The notes: generated by a model from the sequence alone, not told the origin. DNA of 64,000 nt from an uncultured Prevotella sp. (GCA_900547005.1 URER01000005.1:6640-70639), one strand, 5' to 3'. Counted from the stretch's first letter, positions 23,509 through 32,620 are shown. A program made the numbers and translations.

Positions 23509-24261
23509 TTATTTTTTATTATTTATAATCAATTTCTCTAAGAAACGAATTTGGTCTGCAAAGTAACGATTTTTTTTCGGATAAATCAAATATAATCGCT
23601 TAATTATTTCCAAAGCCTTGTCATATTTGCCTTGTTTTATGTAAATTTGAGCCAATGTCTCGGTAAAGAAGCCTTCGCCATCGTTATTTTCCTCACTTTC
23701 AGACACATCTTCGGGAAGATACTCCGGAGTTTCTTTCAGCTCCATTTTTCCGCCTTCTTTATCTATGAAATCGTCTATCAGACTCTGTCCTTTCATCACA
23801 GGCGCATCGTTGGCAGCCTGTTTTTCCTCCTCGCCCTCTATTTCGAGCAGATACGAGACATAGTCGACCGTAGCGTCGGCAGGCGTCGGTTTGCGCTTAC
23901 CGCTCTTCTCTTCTTTTTCCGGTTCGGCGGGGATAGAATCAAGGAAGTTGTCGATGAGAGCCACCGTGCGACTTTCTTTCTCCTCCTTCGACACAGGTTT
24001 GGGCGCAGGTTCGGGTTCCGGCGTCCTCAACCTGTAATGCGCCGCCTCGATAAGCTCGAACAAAACCTTGCGGTCGGTGATATATATGGCTGCCCTGCGC
24101 AGTTCTTCATCGAACGAGGAATCGTGCAAAAGATAGAGATTTTGCAGCAGCAAGAGCCTCGCAGGCTGATAATACGGATAGAGCGCAACGAGGCTTCGGA
24201 GATCGTAAAGGGTCTCCTTGTTCATCTGTTCCGGATGTTCTATCAGTTGCGTTAGATCCAT
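23509..24261 (-). CDS. Tetratricopeptide-repeat protein, probably cytoplasmic
   Basis: The 250-residue protein has an all-helical N-terminus (LTQLIEHPEQMNKETLYDLR, YPYYQPARLLLLQNLYLLHD), a central acidic low-complexity linker (about 100-190, with EKEEKSGKRKP and SESEENNDGEG), and a C-terminal TPR-like unit (ETLAQIYIKQGKYDKALEII, about 205-225). It has no signal peptide. Genes of this type lie between lptE and secG in many Bacteroidota; the precise role is unknown, but the spacing (6 bp after lptE, 9 bp before secG) indicates co-expression with envelope-assembly genes. Confidence 0.8.
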   Translation of the reverse strand: MDLTQLIEHPEQMNKETLYDLRSLVALYPYYQPARLLLLQNLYLLHDSSFDEELRRAAIYITDRKVLFELIEAAHYRLRTPEPEPAPKPVSKEEKESRTVALIDNFLDSIPAEPEKEEKSGKRKPTPADATVDYVSYLLEIEGEEEKQAANDAPVMKGQSLIDDFIDKEGGKMELKETPEYLPEDVSESEENNDGEGFFTETLAQIYIKQGKYDKALEIIKRLYLIYPKKNRYFADQIRFLEKLIINNKK

Positions 24262-24267
24262 TAGGTT

Positions 24268-24840
24268 TTACCAATTAGCTACGGTAGCGTTGAATATTTG
24301 GTCTACAATGTCTTTCACCATATTCTCCACGAGTTCTTCCTGCACGGAGTTCAAACTCATGTTTGAGTCGTAGACCTGATTAGAAGTGAACTGCCTCTCG
24401 AAGTCCTCGGCATGGTTGGCGTTGTTGGTGAAGCGAACATTAACCGTTATCGACAACTCAACCTGCGCCGAAGCACCTTCGCTCGACACCGACTTGTTGC
24501 GCTGCTGATATTGCGTTATCTCGCCTTCTATTTTCAAATCGCCGTTGCGTCTCACCTGTTGCAGCTTCGTATGGCGCGCGAACATATCCTTCAGTTCGTT
24601 ATTGAACATCGGTCCCATAGGTCCCCACACATACGTTGAGCGTATAGGGAAGTCAGCAATCTGAATCGTTTTAGTCTTCGAGTAGTCGATGCTTGCGCCA
24701 TTGAACTTATAGCTCACGCTGCAAGCAACAAGTAAAAACGCCACCATCGGCAGCATGAGACATACGCACAAGCGCACCCCACAGCAGGAATCGGCACGCA
24801 CCGACACCTTATTATATATATATGTTAGTAGTTTTTTCAT
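24268..24840 (-). CDS. lptE: LptE-family LPS-assembly lipoprotein
   Basis: The 190-residue protein has a lipoprotein signal ending at AFLLVACSVSYKF (Cys at about residue 40 from the first ATG; an internal ATG at about 24753 would give a more usual signal length). The body, KTIQIADFPIRSTYVWGPM and LEDMF-like helices followed by IEGEITQYQQRNKS and VELSITVNVRFTNN, matches the LptE/RlpB-like family of Bacteroidota. LptE plugs the LptD barrel and helps place LPS in the outer membrane. It is the second gene of its operon, 13 bp after the sigma-54 activator. Confidence 0.82.
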   Translation of the reverse strand: MKKLLTYIYNKVSVRADSCCGVRLCVCLMLPMVAFLLVACSVSYKFNGASIDYSKTKTIQIADFPIRSTYVWGPMGPMFNNELKDMFARHTKLQQVRRNGDLKIEGEITQYQQRNKSVSSEGASAQVELSITVNVRFTNNANHAEDFERQFTSNQVYDSNMSLNSVQEELVENMVKDIVDQIFNATVANW

Positions 24841-24853
24841 TTATATCATCAAC

Positions 24854-26095
24854 TTATTGCTTGTCTAAGCCATACTGTTTAATCTTTCGATAGAGCGTCC
24901 TGTCGGAGATTCCCAATTCTTCGGCGGCTTTCTTACGGTTGCCGTTGTTGCGCTTCAAGGCCCGTTCCACCATCTGTTTGCCCAAATCGTTCAGGTTAAG
25001 GGTTTCAGGTTCGGATATCTCCTCGGCTATAGCGTCCTCGGCAAGCGGTCTTGTCTGCCTTATGTCAGGCTCACGGCGCGCTATGGCGGGCATATTGTCG
25101 GTTACGGCCCTCACGTCGCTTGCGAATCCGGGCGCGCCGTTCAGTCCCCGTTGCTCATCAATTTGCTTCCTCAACGAGTTCATCTCTCGCCGCAGGTCGC
25201 TCACGTTGCCGCGCAACTCATATAATATCTTATAAAGCAGTTCGCGCTCGCTCTCATACGAATGGCTGCCCCCGGTCTGTACGGTGGCAAGTTGTGTGCT
25301 CTCTCGGTCTATCGGGATGAACTTCTGCAAAGCCATCGCATCAATCTCACGCTCCTTGCTCAACACCGACATCTGCTCGGTGATGTTCTTCAACTGACGC
25401 ACGTTTCCCGGCCACTTATACCTCTTCAGCACCTCCTTCGCGTCATCTGTCAACGTGATTTTCGGCAGATGGTATTTCTCGGCCATCTGCATGGCGAAGA
25501 GTCTGAACAGCAGCACTATGTCATCGCCACGGTCGCGCAGCGGCGGAATCTGTATGGGAATGGTGTTCAGACGGTAGTAAAGGTCTTCGCGGAAACGTCC
25601 CTCACTCACGGCCTTGCGCATATTCACGTTTGTGGCCGCCACGATGCGCACATCGGTCTTGCGTATTTCCTGTCCTCCCACACGGATATACTCGCCCGTT
25701 TCCAGCACACGCAACAGGCGGGCCTGCGTGGCAAGCGGCAATTCGCCAACCTCATCAAGGAATATAGTGCCTTTGTTAGCTGTACCGAAATAGCCCTCGC
25801 TCTCGCCTATGGCACCCGTAAACGAACCTTTCTCGTGTCCGAACAGCTCGCTGTCTATCGTTCCTTCGGGAATAGAGCCGCAGTTTATGGCGAAGTACTT
25901 CTCACGCTTGCGTGGTGAGTTGTCATGAATGACACGTGGAATCTTCTCCTTTCCCACACCGCTTTCACCGATAATCAGCACGCTGAGGTCGGTCGGCGCG
26001 ACTTGCAGAGCCACGTCGAGCGCACGGTTCAGGCCATCGCTGTTGCCCACGATGTTATACCGCTGCTTGATGCGTTGTATTTCCGTTGTGTTCAT
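24854..26095 (-). CDS. Sigma-54-dependent transcriptional activator without a receiver domain
   Basis: The 413-residue protein starts almost directly with the AAA+ domain: Walker A IGESGVGKE, the sigma-54 contact loop as GSFTGA (the usual form is GAFTGA), Walker B GTIFLDEVGELPL, and the arginine-finger region RFREDLYYRLN. A 100-residue linker containing a coiled coil (SDLRREMNSLRKQIDEQRGL) leads to a Fis-type helix-turn-helix (ALKRNNGNRKKAAEELGISD). With no N-terminal sensor domain it is likely controlled by abundance or a partner protein. It is the first gene of the lptE-TPR-secG operon, a conserved Bacteroidota arrangement. Confidence 0.92.
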   Translation of the reverse strand: MNTTEIQRIKQRYNIVGNSDGLNRALDVALQVAPTDLSVLIIGESGVGKEKIPRVIHDNSPRKREKYFAINCGSIPEGTIDSELFGHEKGSFTGAIGESEGYFGTANKGTIFLDEVGELPLATQARLLRVLETGEYIRVGGQEIRKTDVRIVAATNVNMRKAVSEGRFREDLYYRLNTIPIQIPPLRDRGDDIVLLFRLFAMQMAEKYHLPKITLTDDAKEVLKRYKWPGNVRQLKNITEQMSVLSKEREIDAMALQKFIPIDRESTQLATVQTGGSHSYESERELLYKILYELRGNVSDLRREMNSLRKQIDEQRGLNGAPGFASDVRAVTDNMPAIARREPDIRQTRPLAEDAIAEEISEPETLNLNDLGKQMVERALKRNNGNRKKAAEELGISDRTLYRKIKQYGLDKQ

Positions 26096-26158
26096 TTAGC
26101 AGACAAAATTACGAATTTTATTTCAAACAAGCGGCATTCCTACCCGAAATAAAACATA

Positions 26159-26205
26159 AAAAAGCACGGATATGCCCTCCACCGGCATATTCCGGCCGTG
26201 CCGCC
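26159..26205. repeat. Palindromic hairpin sequence
   Basis: GCACGGATATGCC and GGCATATTCCGGCCGTGC can form a stem with a short loop; six A precede it, so on the minus strand it would look like a terminator, yet no minus-strand gene ends here. It resembles the hairpin at 22637-22667 in its CCGGCATAT core. Confidence 0.4.
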
Positions 26206-26290
26206 ACGCAAAGACACAAAGCGAAGACGAGCGCAACCACAATTCAGTAATCGCAAATACGAACTATCATTTTTCTGCCGAAACATATTG

Positions 26291-26323
26291 CCAGTCGGAA
26301 AAATAAGACTATATTTGCAACAT
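26291..26323 (+). promoter_or_regulatory. Promoter of the DUF3298 lipoprotein gene
   Basis: TTG at about 26289-26291 and TATATTTG (about 26315-26322) sit at Bacteroidota promoter spacing, 25 bp before the start codon at 26348. Confidence 0.5.
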
Positions 26324-26347
26324 TCTAAAGCAAAAGAAAGGACTATC

Positions 26348-27154
26348 ATGAACAAGAAATTATTTCTGGCTGCTTGCTGCGCCGGCAGCCTGCTGTTTAC
26401 AGCGTGTGGGGGGAACGGGACGTCAACGGCTCCGTTTACAGTAAAGAACTACAGCGACTCTGTTGCGAACAAGGTTCAGAACGTGGACTGTGAGGTGCAA
26501 ATATCAATCGACTATCCCGAGACCGGCAATGAAGCTCTGCTCAACGGTGTCCGCGAATGGATACTCGACCAGACTTCCTGCGCTCCGACAACCGACATAA
26601 ACAGTGGCGACTCCATCGTAAAAGGTTATGTGGACGCACAAATGAAAGATATGAAAGAGATTGCAACCGAACTGGCGGAGTTTGGAAGCGCACAGGGATG
26701 CAGCAACAGCATCGAGATAAAGAAGACATCAGAGAACGACAAGTTCGTAACATTCAGCAGTACATCATATAATTATATGGGTGGTGCCCACGGCTCACAA
26801 TTTGAATATGGCACGACATTCCGCAAGAGTGACGGTAAGGTTTTTGGCTACAATATGCTGAACTTAGCAAAGAAAGAGAAGATTGCGAAACTGATAGAGA
26901 AGGCTTTGGCGGACGATCTCGGATTTGAAACCGTAGACGAACTGAAGAAAGTCCTGTTTTTACCAGAGTTCGCTGAAACTGTTCCTCTGCCGCAGAGCAG
27001 TCCTTATCTTGACAAGGACACTATGGTATTCGTTTACCAGCAGTATGAGATTGCGTCTTACGCTACGGGTATCCCGACGGCCCGCATCCCGTTGTCAGAA
27101 TTAAAGTCTTATCTCTCCGCTTCATTTGCCAAAACTTATTACGCGGGGAAATAG
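26348..27154 (+). CDS. DUF3298 (RsiV-like) lipoprotein
   Basis: The 268-residue product starts at the ATG at 26348, giving a lipoprotein signal with lipobox LFTACGG (Cys at about residue 19). The rest follows the PdaC/DUF3298 pattern: VDCEVQISIDYPETGNE, then YNYMGGAHGSQFEYGTTF (the conserved GGAHG turn), FRKSDGKVFGYNML, and a C-terminal VYQQYEIASYATGIP with its PxxEIAPYA-type motif. Related domains occur in RsiV, which binds lysozyme, and in PdaC; ligand binding at the cell envelope is an inference here. It is monocistronic with a terminator. Confidence 0.82.
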   Translation: MNKKLFLAACCAGSLLFTACGGNGTSTAPFTVKNYSDSVANKVQNVDCEVQISIDYPETGNEALLNGVREWILDQTSCAPTTDINSGDSIVKGYVDAQMKDMKEIATELAEFGSAQGCSNSIEIKKTSENDKFVTFSSTSYNYMGGAHGSQFEYGTTFRKSDGKVFGYNMLNLAKKEKIAKLIEKALADDLGFETVDELKKVLFLPEFAETVPLPQSSPYLDKDTMVFVYQQYEIASYATGIPTARIPLSELKSYLSASFAKTYYAGK

Positions 27155-27284
27155 ACTGCCGGAACGGCTCGGACTGAAGGGCTTCAGGCTGGATTGTTGA
27201 ACTCTTGAAGTGAGATTGCCTTATAAGCTATAAGGAGTTTCATGAAAACTGACAATATACGCGTATGAATACAGACTGAAAAAA

Positions 27285-27342
27285 CGGTGGCGACGTGTCC
27301 GGTTCAAGGCACGCCGCCACTTGCATTTCCCTTTTTTTTGTT
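27285..27342 (+). terminator. Intrinsic terminator after the DUF3298 gene
   Basis: GTGGCGACGTG pairs with CACGCCGCCAC around a short loop. A T-rich run (TTTTTTTT) follows after about 10 bases; AAAAAA precedes the stem, so it may also serve the CPBP gene from the other side. Confidence 0.65.
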
Positions 27343-27378
27343 GTTCAAAGTATTTATATAGAAAGTTCTGAGAAATAA

Positions 27379-28173
27379 CTAACAAACGTTTTCGGCATTC
27401 TCCGGAAGCGGAAGAGTCTTTTTGGCGTAGCAGATAACCGCCACAAATACTATCATGCTCACCGCCAGCAGTGCGTACATCGGTGTGCCCCCGCCTGTGA
27501 TTTCAGCGAGTGAAGCATCTACTGGATAGAACTGCCCGAGTATGGTCGACACGATATTATTCGTTGCATGAGCCATGATGCCGGGCCACACGGAGCCGGT
27601 ACGATAATAGAGCCACGCAAAAACAAGACCCATGAGAAACGCTCCGCAGACCTGCACAGGATTGAGATGTATCAGTCCAAATATCAACGCCGAGAGGAAA
27701 ATGGCCCACTTCGGCTTCATAATCTTCTGCAATGCGCCCTGTATAGCACCACGGAACAAAAGTTCCTCGGCCACGGGAGCAGCCAGACTGATTGCGATGA
27801 TTGCCCAGAAGTCGGACATCGAAGCCGTAAATTCATTCTTCAGGAAGTCGGGCAACTCCAGACTGTCTGACAACCAAGACAATGGCGACACCATTGCAAG
27901 GGCAAGAACTGCGGCTATGACCAATGCCGGCATGATGTCGGACGACCTCATGTGGCCGAACGAGAAGTTAGCATAGCGCAACTTCAACAATACTATTATG
28001 GCTATAACATTTGCCAACAGCGAAGAGACGCCAAGCACGGTGGCACTCTGAGCCACACTTGCCACATCGCCACCCTGAGCCACGCTAATCACTCCGGCTA
28101 CCATTGCGACAAACAACGACACTAATATTTGCAGTCCGACATAAATCAGGATTGAAATAATTGTTCTTTTCAT
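27379..28173 (-). CDS. CPBP-family (CAAX protease-like) intramembrane metalloprotease
   Basis: About 264 residues from the ATG at 28173 (MKRTIISILIYVG); an ATG at 28197 overlaps the spacing after the preceding gene. Multiple membrane segments are evident. The three CPBP motifs are present: EELLFRG (the EExxxR motif), FGLIHLNP (FxxxH) and HATNN (HxxxN). Such proteins are Rce1-like glutamate intramembrane proteases, in bacteria often linked to peptide maturation or immunity; no bacteriocin gene is seen nearby. It follows the TraB/GumN gene by 25 bp and is probably co-transcribed with it. Confidence 0.9.
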   Translation of the reverse strand: MKRTIISILIYVGLQILVSLFVAMVAGVISVAQGGDVASVAQSATVLGVSSLLANVIAIIVLLKLRYANFSFGHMRSSDIMPALVIAAVLALAMVSPLSWLSDSLELPDFLKNEFTASMSDFWAIIAISLAAPVAEELLFRGAIQGALQKIMKPKWAIFLSALIFGLIHLNPVQVCGAFLMGLVFAWLYYRTGSVWPGIMAHATNNIVSTILGQFYPVDASLAEITGGGTPMYALLAVSMIVFVAVICYAKKTLPLPENAENVC

Positions 28174-28198
28174 ATTGATGAAATTAAATTTTATCACC

Positions 28199-29107
28199 TT
28201 ATTCCTTCACTCCCTCAACACTATATCCTGCATCACGCAACTGCTTCAACAGGCCACGGTCGCCCGTAAGGTGAGCAGCACCAACGGCGAAGAACGTAGG
28301 CTTTGAGGCCATGATTGCGGGCATGAGCTTCATCCAATTGTCGTTGCGACCGAAAATCATAGTCTCTTGTTCCTCTTTCGTATCGTCGCAAGTGGTGCCG
28401 AGTTTACGGTCTATCACCTTCTGAACCTCATAGAGATTCTGTGCATAGAAAGCCTTTATCATGTCCGTTGTGATTGCGTTGTAGGTCTCAGCATTGTCCA
28501 CAAGGCACATCAGCAATTCGGTCTGACGCTCCAAAGTGGTACTCTTGAAGAGCACGCGAGCCTGAAAATCCAATGTCTCAAGACCGAAAACGGACTTTCC
28601 CGCAGCCACTGCCTGCTTCTGAAAATAGTCATCGAAACCGTTTGTCGGGTCGAAACCGCCGCCATTCTTCAGGCACATGATAGTCTGAAACTGCGTAATC
28701 AGCGCCTGTGGAGTCATCGGTGCGAGCTGCGGACCTACCATCGGATTTGTCATGTCCACCCCCATCAAGCCCTTCATAAAGGCGTTCAGTCGGTCAGTCT
28801 GCTCTGCTGTGAGCAGGTCGGTGAACTTCTTTCCCTCGGGCATCAGCATCGCCGTCTGTATCTTCATCAGCGAATCAGGGTTCATCATATCGGTCATACG
28901 CAGTTCTCCATATACCTGTTGCGTCTCGTCGAGAGCCTTTTTCAGTCCCGGAATGGAGTCTGTGAACTTCACGTCAGCGAAGTGATAGGTGCCGATGATG
29001 TACGACGGAACCTTGAGTCCGTTGCCGGAGATTTTGTACAACAGTTGTGCCTGTGCTCCGAGGGTGACTGCGCACGCAAGGAGCATGATTGAAAATAATT
29101 TCTTCAT
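28199..29107 (-). CDS. TraB/GumN-family secreted protein
   Basis: The 302-residue product has a signal peptide (SIMLLACAVTLGAQAQ) and the family's opening LLYKISGNGLKVPSYIIGTYH, with the GTxH motif, plus the second conserved region FDDYFQKQAVAAGKSVFGLE and the closing FFAVGAAHLTGDRGLLKQLRDAGYSV, with the GxxHL motif. These features define the TraB/PrgY/GumN superfamily, thought to be metal-dependent proteases or hydrolases. It is exported, probably periplasmic. The gene begins 20 bp after the GntR regulator gene. Confidence 0.9.
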   Translation of the reverse strand: MKKLFSIMLLACAVTLGAQAQLLYKISGNGLKVPSYIIGTYHFADVKFTDSIPGLKKALDETQQVYGELRMTDMMNPDSLMKIQTAMLMPEGKKFTDLLTAEQTDRLNAFMKGLMGVDMTNPMVGPQLAPMTPQALITQFQTIMCLKNGGGFDPTNGFDDYFQKQAVAAGKSVFGLETLDFQARVLFKSTTLERQTELLMCLVDNAETYNAITTDMIKAFYAQNLYEVQKVIDRKLGTTCDDTKEEQETMIFGRNDNWMKLMPAIMASKPTFFAVGAAHLTGDRGLLKQLRDAGYSVEGVKE

Positions 29108-29127
29108 TGTTTTATTTTTTTGTTAAT

Positions 29128-29496
29128 TTACTTCTTACTTCTCTCTTTCCATGCCTCCCCTACTTCCTCGATTGTTATCCCGAGCAGCGACATCTGCCGG
29201 AACATTTCGGGAAGGGTCTGATCCATGAACTCTTTCTTGCGTGCGGCGACGATGCGCTCACGTGCCCCCGGGCTGACAAAGTAGCCCAATCCGCGCTTGT
29301 TGTATATCACTTCGTCGCGCGCCAATGTCTCGTATGCCTTCACGGCCGTATTGGTATTCACGCCCAGCAGCACGGAATACTCACGCACGCTCGGTATGCG
29401 GTCATCGGCATTATACTTTCCTGCAATTATCTCGTCGCAGAGGCGGTCGGCCATCTGAACGTATATCGCCTTATCATTATTGAATGTAACACCCAT
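29128..29496 (-). CDS. YtrA-subfamily GntR transcriptional regulator
   Basis: The 122-residue protein, starting at MGVTFNNDKAIYVQMADRLC (29496), has an N-terminal winged helix (DDRIPSVREYSVLLGVNTNT, the GntR signature) and only a short C-terminal helix-rich tail, as in the YtrA subfamily. YtrA regulators repress ABC-transporter operons. It is the last gene of such an operon here (DUF3836, ATPase, two membrane proteins, regulator). The palindromic operator at 32597-32618, overlapping the operon's transcription start, is the expected binding site. Confidence 0.9.
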   Translation of the reverse strand: MGVTFNNDKAIYVQMADRLCDEIIAGKYNADDRIPSVREYSVLLGVNTNTAVKAYETLARDEVIYNKRGLGYFVSPGARERIVAARKKEFMDQTLPEMFRQMSLLGITIEEVGEAWKERSKK

Positions 29497-29516
29497 GTTT
29501 TCGTCTCCTTTTGTCT

Positions 29517-30308
29517 TTATCTGCTCTTGAATTGCAACTTTGTAAAGCGGCGGTAGGCCCACCACAGCATTACTACGGACAGCACGGTATATATTATAAA
29601 GAACGCTATAAGAACCGTATCAACGTCGGGGATATAACTGTTTATCACCTCAGCTCCCCAAATTTCGGAAGCCATACCGATGCAGAGACCTATGCCAAAC
29701 ATTATCGTGAGGAACACGCCGGCCGCCACGAGAGTGGTGTAAAGGAACGGATGCTTACGAAAATAGGTCGCTCCAACAGCGTAAACGCTTATATAGCTTA
29801 TCTCTCCCACCCATGAGAATATCCAAAATACGGGTGATGAGGTGAGAGTTTCCGTTACCTTATTAACGTTAAATCCCATCAGATGCTCAAACAACGTGGC
29901 ATCTACACGGTCTAAATTGAACACCATCCACAGCAGAACAGCCGCATAGAAGACTACGGAAGCCGCCACCATCAAGAGAAGGACTAAATGGAGGAAGCGC
30001 GCCCAGAACTTCTCGGCCATCGTCGAAGGGTTCGTCATCAGCCTAATCTGGTGACTCTTGTTGTTCAGGTCGCCAAACACCATCGCCGAAACGTAGCTCG
30101 TCAGCAACATACTGAATATGGAACCAATTTGTGCGACATTGTCAGCGCGTGCCGTCAGGGCCACACTCGCATCGTAAAATAAGTCGCTCATCATCAGAGT
30201 CATCATGATTAGCGGTCCGAAGAACACGAGACCCAGCACGCCGGCATCCATCTTCTTGTTATCTGCCATAACTATCTTGAACTCATTCCAAAATCTATTC
30301 TTATCCAT
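29517..30308 (-). CDS. ABC-2-like membrane protein, 1 of 2
   Basis: The 263-residue protein has about six membrane segments (LGLVFFGPLIMMTLMMSDLF, LLLMVAASVVFYAAVLLWMV, TTLVAAGVFLTIMFGIGLCI, VLIAFFIIYTVLSVVMLWWA among them) and no enzymatic motif. With the second membrane protein and the ATPase it probably forms an ABC exporter or a bacitracin-type or self-protection transporter. It ends 20 bp before the GntR gene. The substrate cannot be read from the sequence. Confidence 0.75.
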   Translation of the reverse strand: MDKNRFWNEFKIVMADNKKMDAGVLGLVFFGPLIMMTLMMSDLFYDASVALTARADNVAQIGSIFSMLLTSYVSAMVFGDLNNKSHQIRLMTNPSTMAEKFWARFLHLVLLLMVAASVVFYAAVLLWMVFNLDRVDATLFEHLMGFNVNKVTETLTSSPVFWIFSWVGEISYISVYAVGATYFRKHPFLYTTLVAAGVFLTIMFGIGLCIGMASEIWGAEVINSYIPDVDTVLIAFFIIYTVLSVVMLWWAYRRFTKLQFKSR

Positions 30309-30344
30309 TTTCGATTATTATCTGCGTTTATTATTGTTTATTTC

Positions 30345-31109
30345 TTACACCTTTCTCATCAGTCCGTGTTCGGCAATATCCGTATTAAGGAATATCTTGT
30401 AGGCCATCCAAAGGTTGACTACTGTCCAGAATATACACACCGAGAAAATCAAAGAGTATGTCGCCGGCATCGATTCCGAAAGTTGAAAATCAAAGACCAC
30501 GGCTATAACCGGGGCGATCAGGCTCTCTAATAATAGCACGAGGATGGCAAAAAGACCGTAAACCTTGCGAAAAAGCATAGCACCGAGAAGCGTTGCCGTA
30601 CATATCAGGAGAATCATGGAGACCGCTGCCAGCATTCCAAACTTCATATATGGCTCCACCGCCGCACAAGCGTCAAAGTCTACATACAGGCTGTCCGGAA
30701 GCCTGTACATGATAAGTTTGAACACCTTCAGACCGGCTTTCAGCCCCAAGAACACCACAACCGGGAATGTAGGGATATAGAAAAGCAGCGAACCGAGGGC
30801 TTTCTCCGACGGCAAGGCTGGCAGCATGAGAATTTCCCTGCGCTTGTCTTTCTTTCTGAGAAAATCAGAAAACAGCACGCCGGCCATAGCGCAAACGCCT
30901 ATTAAGATGCCTGCGGGAAAACCGCTGATATAGTCTGCGAATCCTTCCTTGTCGCTCGGTTCGTACAAGAAGAACTTGGCTATCAGTACCGTGGCTATTA
31001 TCACAAGGAAAGACGTGATGACCAGGAACGCGAGTATATTCCATTCCGACAGGAATCTCCACCGCAATACGAGCCAAAAACGCCTGAAACTGAATTTATC
31101 CGTATTCAT
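30345..31109 (-). CDS. ABC-2-like membrane protein, 2 of 2
   Basis: The 254-residue protein shows about six membrane segments (ILAFLVITSFLVIIATVLIA, GILIGVCAMAGVLFSDFL, LLAAVSMILLICTATLLGAM, LFAILVLLLESLIAPVIAVV). A cytoplasmic DKRREILMLPALPSEKALG stretch resembles the loop before the second span seen in Bacteroidota ABC-2 permeases encoded beside YtrA-type regulators. It lies between the ATPase gene (58 bp) and the other membrane-protein gene (36 bp). Confidence 0.75.
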   Translation of the reverse strand: MNTDKFSFRRFWLVLRWRFLSEWNILAFLVITSFLVIIATVLIAKFFLYEPSDKEGFADYISGFPAGILIGVCAMAGVLFSDFLRKKDKRREILMLPALPSEKALGSLLFYIPTFPVVVFLGLKAGLKVFKLIMYRLPDSLYVDFDACAAVEPYMKFGMLAAVSMILLICTATLLGAMLFRKVYGLFAILVLLLESLIAPVIAVVFDFQLSESMPATYSLIFSVCIFWTVVNLWMAYKIFLNTDIAEHGLMRKV

Positions 31110-31167
31110 AATCTGCTATATATAAATAGGTATAACGCTATTGTCTGTTCACTTCCATGCCACGGCA

Positions 31168-31980
31168 TTACTTTACTGCCCCACTTGCCACGGCCTTGAA
31201 GAGCAGGTCGAGGTTTATCTGCGTGTGTCTTCCCCCGGTGTTTCTCGCTATCACGGCGAAGCCCTGAGGCGACGGCTCTGCGTAGACTACATCGTCTCCC
31301 TCAGCCTGCGTGCGGTAGTCGAAGGCATAGTCCGCGGTTACATCGAACGTTTCCCTGTCATAGAATGTGCCATCCTCTCTCATGATAAGCAGATGGTCGA
31401 GCAGCGGTTCCACGTCATGCACGAGGTGGGTGGATATGATGATTGTCTGCCCCTCGCCCATGTGCTTTGCCACAATCTTGCGGAACGCGTCCTTCGAAGG
31501 AATGTCGAGACCGTTGGTCGGCTCGTCCATCATCAGCAGCTTCACTCCCGTGGCGAGCGCGAAGCTCACAAACACCTTCTTCTTCTGGCCCAACGACAAC
31601 TTTGTCAGTTCTTTCACGTCCTCCACCTCAAAGTCTTTCAGGCATTCATCGAGCTTCTCCTGTGAGAAGTTGGGATAGAACGGCGAATATAGTTTCACGT
31701 ATTTGACCAGCGTCATGGGTGGAAAGTCAAACTCGTCGGGAACGAGAAACAACTCGCTGAGTGTCTGCGGCAGACGCCGCCGCGTGTTCATACTGTCAAA
31801 AAGCACCTCGCCCTTCTGCGGCGTGAGCAGTCCGGAAATCAGATAAAGCAGTGTCGACTTGCCCGTTCCGTTCTTTCCTAACAGTCCGTAAATCTTGTTC
31901 TCACCTATTTCAAGGTTCATTCCGCCGAACACCTTGTGTCCATTAGCATAGCGGAAATCCATATTTATTATCTTCAGCAT
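31168..31980 (-). CDS. ABC transporter ATP-binding protein
   Basis: The 270-residue protein has Walker A GLLGKNGTGKST, a Q-loop near EVLFDS, the signature LSLGQKKKV (variant of LSGGQ), Walker B LLMMDEPT and the switch His in IISTHLVHD. The last 60 residues (YAFDYRTQAEGDDVVYAEPS) form a small additional domain common to this subfamily. It energises the transporter formed with the two membrane proteins downstream. It is the second gene of the YtrA-type operon. Confidence 0.93.
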   Translation of the reverse strand: MLKIINMDFRYANGHKVFGGMNLEIGENKIYGLLGKNGTGKSTLLYLISGLLTPQKGEVLFDSMNTRRRLPQTLSELFLVPDEFDFPPMTLVKYVKLYSPFYPNFSQEKLDECLKDFEVEDVKELTKLSLGQKKKVFVSFALATGVKLLMMDEPTNGLDIPSKDAFRKIVAKHMGEGQTIIISTHLVHDVEPLLDHLLIMREDGTFYDRETFDVTADYAFDYRTQAEGDDVVYAEPSPQGFAVIARNTGGRHTQINLDLLFKAVASGAVK

Positions 31981-32056
31981 AATGGTTTAATTTTACTTGA
32001 TGAGTTATGTCCCTTATCTCCTCTTATATTCTCTTTTCTCCTCTTATCTCCCCTTA

Positions 32057-32542
32057 TTACCTTACGACTTCCGCCAACAACTGATTCTGCGGATTCATTA
32101 CAAGGAAATTATCGGTCAGTTCAAAGGCGTTGGTCTTGCGGTCGCGCTTGTATGTGTTCACTGCCATTACCTCATCAAACATCATCTCATACTCCATGCG
32201 GCCCGAAACATCGGCAAACTCTCCGCTTTTTGCATCCCAGTCGCGGCGTTCCACGCTGTAACCGCTGTCCGTGTAGGCGAAGTCGAGACGGAAGTCGGGC
32301 TCCCAAGCCATCTTCTTTGCGTTCCAAAGCATAGCGGTCTTCTCTACCAGGCGGTCCTGCTCGTCGTATGAGTAGTCATAGCGGAGCTTGTTGGTGAGAT
32401 ATTTTCCGTCTGTGTTCATTACGCAGAAAGACTCTACCTTACCGTTCTCCATGTCTGCGTTGTAAACGTAATCACTTGTAGTTGAGTTAGCTACGTTGAA
32501 AAACATTGTGGCAACAGTTGCCGCTGTGATAATTGATTCCAT
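32057..32542 (-). CDS. DUF3836-family protein, first gene of the ABC operon
   Basis: About 161 residues from MESIITAATVATMFFNVANS (32542); the upstream in-frame ATG at 32623 would lie upstream of the transcription start. The N-terminus may be a weak signal peptide. The body consists of YxYdxxdRL-type repeats (LRYDYSYDEQDRLVEKTAML, DFAYTDSGYSVERRDWDAKS, YEMMFDEVMAVNTYKRDRKT), the pattern of DUF3836 proteins in Bacteroides and Prevotella. Its role in the operon is unknown; it would be the most strongly affected gene when the repressor leaves the operator. Confidence 0.75.
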   Translation of the reverse strand: MESIITAATVATMFFNVANSTTSDYVYNADMENGKVESFCVMNTDGKYLTNKLRYDYSYDEQDRLVEKTAMLWNAKKMAWEPDFRLDFAYTDSGYSVERRDWDAKSGEFADVSGRMEYEMMFDEVMAVNTYKRDRKTNAFELTDNFLVMNPQNQLLAEVVR

Positions 32543-32596
32543 ATCTTTTTTGTTTAATTGACCTTGCGGCCGTTTGTTAATATTCTTTCTGTCATA

Positions 32597-32618
32597 GTGT
32601 ACTACTTTAATAGTACAC
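32597..32618 (-). promoter_or_regulatory. Operator of the YtrA-type ABC operon
   Basis: A palindrome GTGTACTA-N6-TAGTACAC (perfect 8-bp arms) lies 3 bp downstream of the -7 box and therefore covers the expected transcription start of the operon. Position and sequence fit a GntR/YtrA repressor site, most simply that of the operon's own regulator (29128-29496). Confidence 0.7.
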
Positions 32619-32620
32619 CG

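Noticed and set aside
24854..26095. Two-component response regulator
   Set aside because: No receiver domain precedes the AAA+ domain; the protein starts about 20 residues before it.
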